Source: CBDCVN01 sp965223585 (GTDB lineage: Bacteria > Deinococcota > Deinococci > Deinococcales > Trueperaceae). Taken from it: DNA of 64,000 bases. The notes under the pieces were generated by a model. The model ran no database searches, was not told the origin of the DNA, and was given only the letters and a program-made list of their open reading frames with translations. Positions 10,073 to 19,155 of this stretch are shown here, in pieces. Every line of letters starts with the position of its first letter. The stretch's first letter is position 1. Both the position numbers and the translations under genes were made by a program. The DNA lies in assembly GCA_965223585.1 (NCBI GenBank), contig CBDCWW010000005.1, positions 1 through 64,000 of the forward strand, in the 5' to 3' direction.

Positions 10073-10985
10073 TTAAGCGATACGTTTGTTGGCGCTAACC
10101 TCAGCAACTAGAAGTGCTCCCAACAAAAAAAGTAATAGTGCTATGTAAAGCCATAAAAGAATAAGAAGTAGACTAGTAATTACACCATAGATTAAATTAA
10201 AGCGTTCAAATTGAAAGAAGATAGGGAGCACTTGTTGCATTAGCATAATGCTAGAGGTGCTAAATAAAGCCCCAAGTAATGCACCTATCCAACTACTATT
10301 TGTTTTGGGTAGATAACGGAAACAAAAGGTAAAGGTCATAATAGTAATGGTTATGCGTAAAAGCTCAGTCCAAAGAGCTTGTTCCCAAATAAAGCCAAAA
10401 GTAGGTAAAGTGATGTTGAGGTTTACTAAACCACTAGCGATTAGGCTACTTAATTGTTTTAGAGCCTCGATAAAAAGATTCCCAATAATCTCTACGCTAA
10501 TAACTAATGCAACCATTATGACTAAAAGAAACGCAACTAAACGTTTGCGCCAAAAACCTCGAGCTTGTATTACACCAAAGATTATCTCGAGAGCATATTG
10601 CAAAGAAGCAAAAAAATTGCTGCTGGCCCATATTAATATTAAAAGCGAGATAATACTTCTAAGAAAAGCCCCTTCACTAAATTGATTTAGAATGACCTCA
10701 AAACTATGTTCAACAAGAGCCTCACTGTTGCTTTGTGGAGGCATGATTTGTGCAATTAAGTCAGCAAGCACTGTTTGGTACTGCATAGCTAATTCTGGAC
10801 GCTGATTAAAAACTACACCTACCCAACCAGCAAGTAGAATCAGGAGGGGGCCAAGTGAAAATGCAGCATAGTAGGCAAGTGCTGCAGCTAGTAGTGGTAA
10901 ATGTGATGTTTGGAAGCGATTATATAATCTATTAAAAAAGGACCACTATAGGAGTTGCTTGCAGTGTCTCGAATTTTTTCTTCAC
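10073..10985 (-). pseudogene. YihY/BrkB-family inner-membrane protein with a poly-T frameshift near the N-terminus
   Basis: The long open frame (ATG at 10786) encodes 237 residues with five or so hydrophobic segments, but it lacks the first conserved helix of the YihY family. Reading upstream in the same frame recovers that helix, SHLPLLAAALAYYAAFSLGP (10847-10909), and continues to a stop at 10946-10948. The adjacent frame supplies a GTG start (10983-10985) and VKKKFETLQ. The two join at a six-base homopolymer (10934-10939), which implies a one-base indel there. Restored, the protein would be about 304 residues, normal for the family. The function of YihY proteins is unsettled; older RNase BN assignments were withdrawn. 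It may be a real phase-type lesion or a sequencing artefact. Confidence 0.75.
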
Positions 10986-11213
10986 ACTCTACCACCTAAT
11001 GTCTATATGGTGATTGCTCCAAGTCCTCAAGTACTATAACTTGGTTTCATTTACTAGCCTCCTAGCTTCTTTATGGGCAAAATACGCACATATTGAACAT
11101 ATCATCATTGTTTAATTAATATCAAGTATCGCTTAAAAATGAGATACTTTCATCCTACAGTTAAAACACTTGGGATTTCTGCTTTTTATCTTAAAAATAA
11201 ATATATTGAATAT

Positions 11214-11627
11214 ATGAGTAATAATCAAGCCCACACACTAACTTTACGAGTACGCTTTGCTGAAACAGATAAGATGGGAATTGCTCATCATAGTAGCTAT
11301 GTTTTGTGGTTAGAAGCTGGTCGAATTGAGTGGTTACGTAAACAAGGTATGAGTTACCTCGAGTGGGAAGAAGCAGGTATATTATTAAGTGTAAATCATC
11401 TTAGTATTAAGTATCGTAAAGCAGCTTATTTTGATGACGAGCTTAATATAGAAATTAACCTTAGTGAAGCACGGCAGCGGCGTATTCGTTTTTCCTACAG
11501 TATAACTAGAGTAAATGATGAAGCCCTTATAGCTATAGGTGAAACACTCCACATTCCCACTAATCCTAATGGTAAAGCAATTAGCATACCCAAAGATTGG
11601 GTTATGCAACTTACAAAAAATAGTTGA
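11214..11627 (+). CDS. Acyl-CoA thioesterase, YbgC/FadM 4HBT family
   Basis: This is a single hotdog-fold thioesterase domain. The signature is RFAETDKMGIAHHSSYVLWL, in which the Asp and the following GxxHH region form the YbgC-type active site. EAGRIEWL and the beta-sheet KYRKAAYFDDEL also match the family. I chose the ATG at 11214, which gives a 137-residue protein of normal length. The longer reading from 11139 adds 25 residues without similarity and has no Shine-Dalgarno. The enzyme should hydrolyse acyl-CoA or acyl-ACP thioesters in the cytoplasm; the chain specificity cannot be read from the sequence. No Tol-Pal genes, the classic YbgC neighbours, are present. Confidence 0.85.
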   Translation: MSNNQAHTLTLRVRFAETDKMGIAHHSSYVLWLEAGRIEWLRKQGMSYLEWEEAGILLSVNHLSIKYRKAAYFDDELNIEINLSEARQRRIRFSYSITRVNDEALIAIGETLHIPTNPNGKAISIPKDWVMQLTKNS

Positions 11628-11785
11628 AAATTTACACGATATGAAACTTAAGAAAGTCTATTATAAGGACAGTGTTTCTTACTTCTATATTGGGTGCCTA
11701 CTAAAGAGTAACATGAAATCCATAAAATATATTGCGAGAATGATTGGAAAAGTGATTTTTATTTATATTTTACTAAGGAAGAAAA

Positions 11786-12157
11786 ATGACTAACACAACT
11801 TTATCTGCATTTGAGCTTGCTAGGCAAACCGTAGCTACTATGGCCCAAGAAGAAGGAATTGAGGTCGATTTTAGTAAGGGCAAGCGTAAGAACGATATTT
11901 TAGTGATGAGTTTGAATACACAGAAAAGTAAAGCTCTTATGTTTTACCTTAAAATATCTAAGGAGTTTCCTGAGTATCTAGTTCAGATTTTTCGTTTGCA
12001 GAACTCTGAGAAGCGTGGTCTTACTGCTGCACTTATTGAACCAGAAACTGAACCTCTTAAAGAAACCGATCCCTTTTTTGAGGAAAGGCGTCGCAACTTT
12101 TTTGCTAAAGAAGAAACCAGTGGTAATTGGGAAGAGTTCTTACAAGAAGAGGATTAG
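11786..12157 (+). CDS. Conserved-looking hypothetical protein, 123 aa
   Basis: A clear Shine-Dalgarno (AAGGAAG) lies 6 nt before the ATG at 11786. The product is a soluble, charged, 123-residue protein with no signal peptide or membrane segment. A central beta-rich part (NDILVMSLNTQKSKALMFYL) is followed by an acidic tail rich in Glu (ending EEFLQEED). I do not recognise a family. It lies alone between the thioesterase and recA, with a 67-bp dispersed repeat just downstream. The ribosome site and codon use like its neighbours support it as a real gene. Confidence 0.7.
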   Translation: MTNTTLSAFELARQTVATMAQEEGIEVDFSKGKRKNDILVMSLNTQKSKALMFYLKISKEFPEYLVQIFRLQNSEKRGLTAALIEPETEPLKETDPFFEERRRNFFAKEETSGNWEEFLQEED

Positions 12158-12216
12158 TAAGTAGGGGCAAAATTTTTTTAGAATACTCCTTGTATGATTT
12201 AGTGTCTAGAGATAGT

Positions 12217-12283
12217 TATACTGAAAACAGATTAAAAATGGACATTTCATCGAGCACTTATCTGTAGGGCGAATTGTGCTTCA
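12217..12283 (-). repeat. Dispersed repeat R1, partial copy (inverted relative to 21560-21626)
   Basis: This stretch is nearly identical to the reverse complement of 21560-21626; the shared core runs TATACTGAAAACAGATT... through GGACATTTCATCGAGCACTTA and ends at GCTTCA. A more diverged copy of the right half occurs at about 14018-14055. The element lies between the 123-aa gene and the recA promoter. Confidence 0.8.
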
Positions 12284-12309
12284 AAAGGATTTATACTTAA
12301 TTCCCGATC

Positions 12310-12338
12310 TTGCAAATACTTAAAATTTAAGGTATATT
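12310..12338 (+). promoter_or_regulatory. Putative recA promoter
   Basis: TTGCAA (12310-12315) and TATATT (12333-12338) are separated by 17 bp, a near-consensus housekeeping pair, 68 bp before the recA start. I see no obvious LexA-type SOS palindrome over it. Confidence 0.6.
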
Positions 12339-12405
12339 GAAAATAGCAAATTTTTTTGTTTTGCTACTTTCAAATTAAAACATAGGGAAGGAATAAAAAC
12401 TTGTT

Positions 12406-13500
12406 ATGGTAGCTGATAAAGAGAAATTGAAGGCCATTGACAACACTATACGCCACATTGAAAAGCAGTTTGGCAAAGGTGCGATTATGCGGCTTGGGGA
12501 AGAAACTAAGACTCTTGATGACGGTGCTATTTCTACTGGCTCTTTATCCATTGATCTAGCCCTTGGTGTAGGTGGTGTACCTCGAGGGCGTATTATAGAG
12601 ATATATGGTCCAGAATCAGGGGGTAAAACCACTTTGGCTTTGCACATAGTTGCTGAAGCACAAAGAGAAGGTGGAGTAGCAGCTTTTGTTGATGCTGAGC
12701 ACGCACTTGATCCCAGATATGCTAAAGCTGTAGGAGTTAATATTGAAGAACTATTAGTTTCGCAACCAGATACTGGTGAACAGGCTCTTGACATTACTGA
12801 ACTTTTAGTAAGAAGTAGTGCTGTTGATATAATTGTTATTGACTCTGTGGCAGCTCTTGTCCCTCGAGCTGAAATAGAAGGGGAAATGGGCGATAATCAT
12901 GTTGGTTTACAAGCTAGGTTGATGAGTCAGGCTCTACGTAAACTCACTGCTATTTTGGCTAAAAGCCGTACTACGGCTGTTTTTATTAATCAAATTCGCG
13001 AGAAGATTGGTGTTATGTACGGTAGCCCTGAAACTACACCCGGTGGCAGGGCTTTAAAATTTTATTCTTCTGTACGTATGGAAGTGCGTCGCAAAACCGA
13101 TGTCAAATCTGGTGTTGATAAAGTAGGCAATCGTACCCGCATCAAGGTAACTAAGAATAAAGTTGCCCCACCTTTTAAAGAAGTTGAGGTTGATATAATA
13201 TTTGGTAAAGGTATTGACAAGCTGGGTGACTTAGTCAGCATTGCCAGTGATTTAGATATAATTAAAAAGTCGGGCTCTTTTTATAAGTATGAGAGTAAAA
13301 CCATAGGTCAAGGCAAAGAGAAAGCCTGCACCTATCTTGAAAGTAATCCTAAAGTGCTTGAAACTATACGCAATAAAGTTATGAGTGAAGTTTCTGGAAA
13401 GCTTTTTGAGTCAAAGCTAGATGAGGTTGAAGATAAAGAGGAAAGTGAAGAAGAGAGCGAAGAGGGGAAAAAGACAACTAAGTCTTCTAAAGATAAATAG
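12406..13500 (+). CDS. recA: Recombinase RecA
   Basis: RecA forms filaments on single-stranded DNA, drives strand exchange and stimulates LexA-type self-cleavage. The 364-residue protein has the N-terminal helix IRHIEKQFGKGAIMRL, Walker A GPESGGKT (68-75), the VIDSVAALVPRAEIEGEMGD region with Walker B, loop L1/L2 residues including GVMYGSPETTPGGRALKFY, and a C-terminal domain with an unusually long acidic, lysine-ending tail (EESEEESEEGKK...). The start at 12406 gives the usual N-terminus. The stop TAG shares its last base with the GTG of the next small gene, so the two are probably cotranslated. A strong promoter lies 68 bp upstream. Confidence 0.98.
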   Translation: MVADKEKLKAIDNTIRHIEKQFGKGAIMRLGEETKTLDDGAISTGSLSIDLALGVGGVPRGRIIEIYGPESGGKTTLALHIVAEAQREGGVAAFVDAEHALDPRYAKAVGVNIEELLVSQPDTGEQALDITELLVRSSAVDIIVIDSVAALVPRAEIEGEMGDNHVGLQARLMSQALRKLTAILAKSRTTAVFINQIREKIGVMYGSPETTPGGRALKFYSSVRMEVRRKTDVKSGVDKVGNRTRIKVTKNKVAPPFKEVEVDIIFGKGIDKLGDLVSIASDLDIIKKSGSFYKYESKTIGQGKEKACTYLESNPKVLETIRNKVMSEVSGKLFESKLDEVEDKEESEEESEEGKKTTKSSKDK

Positions 13501-13721
13501 TGGCACGAGTTGATCTAAAGGATGCTATTACCTATGCATTAGGGGGGGACGTACCTGAAAGCTTCTTGGATCACCTTGTGAAACATAGTTACCTTTGGGA
13601 TGATGAGTTTATAAATAGACTTGATGAGTGTGCCTATGAGCTTTGTCCTGAATTAGCTGTTTGGGAAATTGAACTAACTCAAGATAACAAGCTTATTGAG
13701 AAACGTTTGCCCTTAATTTGA
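13500..13721 (+). CDS. Small hypothetical protein coupled to recA, 73 aa
   Basis: The GTG at 13500-13502 overlaps the recA stop by one base (TAGTG), the usual architecture for translational coupling. The 73-residue product is acidic, has no membrane segment, and opens MARVDLKDAITYALGG. It is not RecX (too short, no RecX repeats) and I do not recognise another family. Its position suggests a role connected with RecA, but this is inference from context. A dispersed repeat begins about 35 bp after its stop. Confidence 0.6.
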   Translation: MARVDLKDAITYALGGDVPESFLDHLVKHSYLWDDEFINRLDECAYELCPELAVWEIELTQDNKLIEKRLPLI

Positions 13722-13754
13722 TTTAGTACTAGAGGGTGTTTGGATATACTGCCA

Positions 13755-14075
13755 ACGATTTAGTTTTGAACATTTTGTTCCTAAACTTTGTAAATCCCTT
13801 TGCCCTTCGGGCATCTCCCCTTAAAGAGGAGAATTTGCGAGTCCCCCCTCTAAGGGGCTTACAAGGGTAGGTTTTCCTTAGGCGTGTGTTCACAAGGGGC
13901 CCTTTTGCCAAGATAACACGCGCGGCGCACCCTACTTCTAGGGCACATTTTTAGGGTTTTTGCATAAAAAACTTATCCCTAAGAGCCTCCAAAAGGGGAT
14001 TTGGGGAGGTGGGCACAATTCCCCCCCCAGTAAGTGTCCTAGGAAATGTCTATACAGACTCAGTTGAACATTTTT
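13755..14075 (+). repeat. Dispersed repeat R1, long copy with internal insertion
   Basis: The left part (TTTAGTTTTGAACATTTTG, about 13758) matches 21466-21486, and the right part (CCAGTAAGTGTCCTAGGAAATGTC) matches the core at 21578-21602. About 170 bp of GC-richer sequence with runs such as CCCCTTAAAGAGGAG and GGCGCACCCTACTT lies between them. This accounts for most of the gene-free interval 13722-14300. A short similarity, GCGCACCCTACT, also occurs inverted near 40831. Confidence 0.55.
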
Positions 14076-14300
14076 GTCAGTTTTTACAATACATAGGAGT
14101 TGAGCGACATAACTGTATGTGCTACAGTTAACTCATTTGAGGTAGCAAAGATAAAACCCTAATGGCTAAAAACACTCCTTACAACACAATTAAGCATCCT
14201 AGTCACCAGCAGCTAGGAAATTATTGCTGAGAAATTACTATATGAATAAAATCACAGCTAAATTAGTCATTTTCTTTATCAGACTCAGATAAATACTATT

Positions 14301-14621
14301 ATGAGAACACACTCGAAGCTAACCCTAATAGGCTTAAGTATATTTTTTGTTCTGATATTTACCTCTTCATTCCTTCTTACATATTTCTTAAACTCGCATA
14401 ACTTTGCTTACACATCTTCAGAAGAAATTTCTGAGGATACTCAAAAAACTAAAACTACCTTTGCAACCATAACGCCAGATGCAGCTAAAATAGATATTCT
14501 TTACAAATTATCGCTTGTTGCCACCATTTTAGATACAGGTAAGGTATTACAATACACATTTAATCTGGCAATACTTAGTCGCGCCCCCCCTATAATCTTA
14601 ATCTTTGAACCAACTTCATAA
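14301..14621 (+). CDS. Hypothetical membrane-anchored or exported protein, 106 aa (possible fragment)
   Basis: The ATG at 14301 opens a good signal or anchor segment (LTLIGLSIFFVLIFTSSFLLTYFL), followed by a short hydrophilic part with Ser/Thr/Glu. I do not recognise the product. The C-terminal third (TFNLAILSRAPPIILIFEPTS) runs through a seven-C homopolymer at about 14583, so a frameshift and a longer original protein are possible. The Shine-Dalgarno is weak. The surroundings are gene-poor, with no recognisable gene until trkH. Confidence 0.35.
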   Translation: MRTHSKLTLIGLSIFFVLIFTSSFLLTYFLNSHNFAYTSSEEISEDTQKTKTTFATITPDAAKIDILYKLSLVATILDTGKVLQYTFNLAILSRAPPIILIFEPTS

Positions 14622-14971
14622 CTTTACTGAAGTGTAAGACATCAATGCAGTGTATAGCGTTGTAAATTAACTGGAATTACTCCTTAAATTACTTTTCTAT
14701 GCTATACAAGGGCATCCTTACTTAAGAACAGCAAAACTTAGTATTAATTTTGAGTTTGTTCACTATCTCGTCACAACTAACTCTAACCTTTCAGTAGATA
14801 ACTGTCTCTTAAGCTAGGCAAAAATAAACCCATACTTTGCTATCTTAAAGTTTTGACGAGTACTAATTAACTCAGAAAAAAATATAGATAAAACTGACCT
14901 ACCTTCAGTAGTTAGTTTTACCTTTCCTAACAGGGACCTAGTTAAATTGCAGAAAGTTGAGTGATTGCTGT
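14622..14971. other. Gene-free interval upstream of trkH
   Basis: This AT-rich sequence is dense in stops in all frames. I see no RNA gene, repeat copy or convincing promoter in it. It may hold decayed gene material. Confidence 0.5.
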
Positions 14972-15073
14972 ATGAAAACCTTTATATTTATAAAAGCCTT
15001 TTTTGCCCTTAAGATTTTGCTAATAAGTATTGTTGTTTATCTCAAAAAGAAAAACCAAAACGACCAAATATAG
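14972..15073 (+). CDS. Possible 33-aa single-pass membrane peptide upstream of trkH
   Basis: An ATG at 14972 encodes MKTFIFIKAFFALKILLIS followed by IVVYLKKKNQNDQI and a TAG at 15071-15073. It has the form of one membrane helix with a basic cytoplasmic end, 54 bp before the trkH start on the same strand. Tiny membrane peptides accompany some K+ transporters (for example KdpF), which is why I list it. The Shine-Dalgarno is poor and AT-rich DNA produces such frames by chance, so this is tentative. Confidence 0.25.
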   Translation: MKTFIFIKAFFALKILLISIVVYLKKKNQNDQI

Positions 15074-15127
15074 ACTAATATTGTGGTTAAGACGTATTAA
15101 CTCGAGTGAAAACATATGAGGTAGACT

Positions 15128-16576
15128 ATGAAATTTCTCCTGTACATACTTGGCTTTGGACTTTTGTTCATAGCTACATTAATGGTTTGGTTTATAGCTT
15201 ACGCCTTAATTTTACATGAACCTATCTGGGGTTTTCTAACTGGTGCTATTGTTGCTTCGGTTTTTGCTCTGCCACTCCTAAGCTCTGGTTCAATCCAGTG
15301 TGACCCTAGAAGGCGAGAGGCGCTTGCTGCTATTTTAGCTCTATGGTTAGTTATCCCTATAATTGGAGCCATACCCTTTTGGATTACAGGGCATTTAACA
15401 CCTTTAAATTCCCTTTTTGAGTCTATGAGTGGTTTTACTACTACGGGAGCAACTGTTTTGCAAGACTTTGACAGTTTCCCTCAAACGCTCTTTATGTGGA
15501 GGGCATTAACTCAGTGGATAGGTGGCATAGGTATTATTGTGCTCTTTATAGCTGTTTTTCCACAATTAGCAGTTGCTGGACGACAGCTTTTTTTTGCAGA
15601 AGCACCGGGGCCTACTGAGGAACGCTTGACTCCTCGTTTGAGAAATACCTCTAATGCTGTATTGCTGGTTTATATAGGTTTAACTGTTTTGTGCGCCGTT
15701 GCTTACAGAGCAGCAGGTATGACCCTTTATGATGCTATTGCTAATACATTCACTACTATATCAGCAGGTGGTTTTAGCCCTAATGCTCAAAGTTTTGCTG
15801 GCTATAGCCCTACTTTGAATTGGATTTGCATTTTATTTATGTTTTTTGCAGGTGTGAACTTTACTCTACAGTATAGAGCAATCAATGGCAGGCCTAAAAC
15901 CTTATTCAACAATTTAGAATTTCGTGCTTACGTAGCAGTTATTCTTTTAGCCAGCTTGTTACTAAGTATAGGACTTCTAAATGAATATGGTGTGTTTGAA
16001 GCACTAAGGCACGCTACTTTTGAAGTGCTTTCTATTATAACTACAGCGGGTTACGCCTCGGCTGACTTTGCACAGTGGCCCCAAAAGGCTGATGCCATTC
16101 TCTTAGTGTTAATGTTTATAGGTGGTAGTGCTGGTAGTGCTGCTGGAGGAGTAAAGATAATACGTTGGCTGATGCTTACTCAAAATTTGCGTCGTGATAC
16201 AACACTCCTTTTACACCCCCATGCAGTTATACCTGTTCGTTTAGGTAAGCAGGTAGTGGCTGAAAAAATTATGCGCAGTGTTACTGCTTTTTTCATGGTT
16301 TATATTGGTACTTTTGCTCTTAGCACTTTAGCTTTAACATGGTTTGGAGCAGATTTTATTACTGCTTTTACTGCTTCTATTGCTTGCCTTGGTAATATTG
16401 GCCCCGGTTTAGCTTCTGTAGGACCTATGGGAAATTTTGCTGAACTTCCTGCTATTAGCCGAGAAATACTTATATTTGATATGTATGCGGGGCGTTTAGA
16501 AATAGTAACAGTCTTTATTGTTTTTAGTAGTGGTTTCTGGAATTTTTCAAGGCGAGGTAGACTTTTCTCGCAGTAG
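15128..16576 (+). CDS. trkH: Trk-type potassium uptake protein, membrane subunit
   Basis: TrkH/KtrB proteins are K+ channels or transporters built from four pore repeats. All four filter regions are visible: SGFTTTGATV (about residue 100), TISAGGFSP (about 212), SIITTAGYAS (about 300) and CLGNIGPGL (about 424). There are roughly ten membrane helices over 482 residues, the usual TrkH length. The charged PRRRE loop and GGVKIIR near repeat 4 also fit. The ATG at 15128 follows GAGGTAGACT. No gene for the cytosolic NAD/ATP-binding TrkA/KtrA subunit lies in this window, so it must be elsewhere. A rho-independent terminator sits about 135 bp downstream. Confidence 0.95.
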   Translation: MKFLLYILGFGLLFIATLMVWFIAYALILHEPIWGFLTGAIVASVFALPLLSSGSIQCDPRRREALAAILALWLVIPIIGAIPFWITGHLTPLNSLFESMSGFTTTGATVLQDFDSFPQTLFMWRALTQWIGGIGIIVLFIAVFPQLAVAGRQLFFAEAPGPTEERLTPRLRNTSNAVLLVYIGLTVLCAVAYRAAGMTLYDAIANTFTTISAGGFSPNAQSFAGYSPTLNWICILFMFFAGVNFTLQYRAINGRPKTLFNNLEFRAYVAVILLASLLLSIGLLNEYGVFEALRHATFEVLSIITTAGYASADFAQWPQKADAILLVLMFIGGSAGSAAGGVKIIRWLMLTQNLRRDTTLLLHPHAVIPVRLGKQVVAEKIMRSVTAFFMVYIGTFALSTLALTWFGADFITAFTASIACLGNIGPGLASVGPMGNFAELPAISREILIFDMYAGRLEIVTVFIVFSSGFWNFSRRGRLFSQ

Positions 16577-16710
16577 ACAAGCATAATTTAGAGGGCTTGA
16601 TCAGTTCTACAAAGTAAGTTAATGCTTAGAATTTAATAAACTTGCAACCAAATAATCTAAGTGCTATTATATTTAGTGCATCTAGCATTGCCCCCCTTTT
16701 ACCCCCTTTA

Positions 16711-16737
16711 GCGCCTGATCATTGTCAGGCGCATTTT
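16711..16737 (+). terminator. Rho-independent terminator after trkH
   Basis: GCGCCTGA and TCAGGCGC form a perfect 8-bp stem around a 6-nt loop, and ATTTTT follows. It is the first strong hairpin downstream of trkH and precedes recQ. Confidence 0.75.
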
Positions 16738-16841
16738 TATATAGAAAAAACCTAAAATATAAAAGAGATATGTTAAGATTCCGCGTACAATTCAAAGATC
16801 ACAAAGGTTAAAGCAAGCATGATGATAAGGTAAAGCAAACT

Positions 16842-19121
16842 GTGCAAGAATCTATTTTAGAAGCCCAACGAATTCTAGAAAACACCTTTGGTTACTCTTC
16901 CTTTCGTGGTCAGCAACAAGCAATTATTGAAAACTTATTGCAAGGTAACGATGCTTTAGTACTTATGCCTACAGCAGGTGGTAAATCGCTTTGTTATCAA
17001 ATCCCAGCTATACTTAGACAAGGCACGGGCATTATAGTATCTCCGCTTATTGCACTAATGAAAGATCAGGTAGATGCCCTTTGGCAGCTTGGAGTAAAGG
17101 CAGCTTACTTAAACTCCACCTTGAGTTTTCATGAAGCTAGAGAAATTGAATCTGCTCTTTTGCAAGGAGGATTGGATTTACTATATGTGGCTCCTGAACG
17201 TTTGCTTACCCCTAATTTCTTGGAACTATTAGAGCGTAGTAAAATAGCCCTTTTTGCTATTGATGAAGCACACTGCGTCTCGCAGTGGGGACATGATTTT
17301 AGACCTGAGTATATAGGGCTTGCCAAATTAGCTAAATTTTTTCCTGAGGTACCACGTATTGCTCTTACTGCCACAGCAGATGCTAATACTCGCCTCGAGA
17401 TGATTAGTCGTCTTAAGCTCGAGCAAGCCCAAAAATATATTGCTAGTTTTGACCGTCCTAATATTCGTTACACAGTAGTAAATAAAAACAATGCCAAAGA
17501 ACAATTTTTTAACTTTTACCAAGAAAACAAAGGTGATGCTGGCATTGTTTATTGCTTGTCACGCCGCAAAGTTGAAGAAATTGCAGATTGGTTAAGTCAT
17601 AGAGATGTTCCAGCGCTACCCTATCATGCAGGATTAGATAACCTTACACGGCAACGTCATCAAGAAGTTTTCTTACGAAAGGAAGGAGTAGTAATAGTTG
17701 CTACTATTGCCTTTGGCATGGGTATTGACAAACCTGATGTGCGTTTTGTAGCGCATTTAGATTTACCTAAAAGCCTAGAAGGCTATTATCAAGAAACTGG
17801 TCGGGCTGGACGTGATGGTTTACCTTCTAATGTTTTTATGACCTATGGCTTAGGTGATGCTGTAAATTTGCGAAATATGGTTTCAGACTCTAATGCTCCT
17901 GAAGATATTAAACGCCTTGAAAACAATAAGATTGATTCCTTGTTGGGCTATTGTGAAACTGCTAATTGTCGTAGACAATTGATGTTGCAGTACTTTGGTG
18001 AGGACCATAGTGGTAATTGTGGTAATTGTGATAACTGCTTAAATCCACCTGGGCAATTTGATGGTACAGTAGTTGCCCAAAAATTTCTTTCGTGCGCTTA
18101 CCGTACTGGCCAACGCTTTGGTGCTGGTCACATTATTGATGTACTGCTAGGAAAAGAAAACGACCGTATGTTTTATTTAGGTCATAATAAACTTTCTACC
18201 TATGGTATAGGGAAAGAACTCAGTGAACGTCAATGGCGCGCAGTGGCACGTCAGCTATTAGCTGCTGGTTACCTAAACACTGATGTTGAAGGTAAAGGAT
18301 CACTTAAGCTTTCTAGCAAGAGTAAGGTTGTACTTAAAGGTGAGGTAAGTGTCCAACTTAGAAAAGAGACTGCTACCTCAAAAGCAAAGGTTAAATTAAC
18401 TAAGAAGCCTGTTATTTTAGAGTTAAATGAGGCTGATGCTGAGCTATTTGAAATTTTACGCCAGAAACGAGTGGCCCTAGCGAAAGCTCAAAATGTTGCA
18501 GCCTTTGTGATTTTTCATGACAGTACTTTAAAAGAAATGGCTCAGCGCAAACCGCAGAGTCTAGCGGAATTAAGTGGTATTTCTGGGGTAGGCAAAACTA
18601 AGCTCGAGCGTTACGGCAAAGATTTTCTAACCATTATAAAAAAGTACTTGATTGACAAGGGCTTACCTTCACCTGCCCTAGAGCAGAATGAAGGAGACTC
18701 TGTTAGGGCAAGCGTAATGAAAGGTGATAAAGTATTTATAGAACCTGAAATTGTTGATAAGGCTCCTAGTACTAAAAAAATTAATACTGATGTTGGCTAT
18801 GAGTTGCCACTCGAGCAACACTCTACAGTAGACCAAACTCGCTACTGGCTTTTTGAAGGTTTAACACCTGCTGAAGTAGCCAAAAAACGAGAGCTTCAAC
18901 TCAATACTATTTTGGGACACTGTGCTACATTGATCCAAGAAGGTACCCTCACTATAGAGGAAGCAACTGGTTTAGATAAAAGCCATATTCTAGAAATCAA
19001 GGCTGCTATTGAGTCAGTACCTGAAGAGCAAAAGGGTAAACTTAAGCCCATTCACGAAGCTCTTGGAGGGCGTTATGACTATGGGATATTGCGCTGCGTT
19101 TATGCAGATTTGCCAGAGTAG
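16842..19121 (+). CDS. recQ: ATP-dependent DNA helicase RecQ
   Basis: RecQ is a 3'-5' DNA helicase of recombination and replication repair. Helicase motifs are all present: FRGQQQAI (motif 0), MPTAGGKS (Walker A, about 42-48), DEAHCVSQWGHDFRPEY (about 139), ALTATA, and YYQETGRAGRDGLPS (motif VI). The RQC zinc site (Cys residues in CRRQLMLQYFG and CGNCDNC, about 376-400) and winged helix follow. An HRDC domain (about 530-605, SLAELSGISGVGKTKLERYG) comes next. The last ~110 residues look like the C-terminal HTH module of some RecQ proteins. The start is GTG at 16842, since the ATG at 16820 runs into a stop. Confidence 0.97.
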   Translation: MQESILEAQRILENTFGYSSFRGQQQAIIENLLQGNDALVLMPTAGGKSLCYQIPAILRQGTGIIVSPLIALMKDQVDALWQLGVKAAYLNSTLSFHEAREIESALLQGGLDLLYVAPERLLTPNFLELLERSKIALFAIDEAHCVSQWGHDFRPEYIGLAKLAKFFPEVPRIALTATADANTRLEMISRLKLEQAQKYIASFDRPNIRYTVVNKNNAKEQFFNFYQENKGDAGIVYCLSRRKVEEIADWLSHRDVPALPYHAGLDNLTRQRHQEVFLRKEGVVIVATIAFGMGIDKPDVRFVAHLDLPKSLEGYYQETGRAGRDGLPSNVFMTYGLGDAVNLRNMVSDSNAPEDIKRLENNKIDSLLGYCETANCRRQLMLQYFGEDHSGNCGNCDNCLNPPGQFDGTVVAQKFLSCAYRTGQRFGAGHIIDVLLGKENDRMFYLGHNKLSTYGIGKELSERQWRAVARQLLAAGYLNTDVEGKGSLKLSSKSKVVLKGEVSVQLRKETATSKAKVKLTKKPVILELNEADAELFEILRQKRVALAKAQNVAAFVIFHDSTLKEMAQRKPQSLAELSGISGVGKTKLERYGKDFLTIIKKYLIDKGLPSPALEQNEGDSVRASVMKGDKVFIEPEIVDKAPSTKKINTDVGYELPLEQHSTVDQTRYWLFEGLTPAEVAKKRELQLNTILGHCATLIQEGTLTIEEATGLDKSHILEIKAAIESVPEEQKGKLKPIHEALGGRYDYGILRCVYADLPE

Positions 19122-19155
19122 TGAACAGTATAGCTAAATCTGATAATCTTTAGCT

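Noticed and set aside
11539..11793. 84-aa frame between the thioesterase and the 123-aa gene
   Set aside because: It overlaps the end of the thioesterase and the next gene's ribosome site, has no Shine-Dalgarno, and its content is typical AT-rich noise.
13729..13911. Minus-strand 60-aa frame in the R1 repeat
   Set aside because: It is entirely inside a non-coding repeat copy and rich in Arg/Gly from GC runs.
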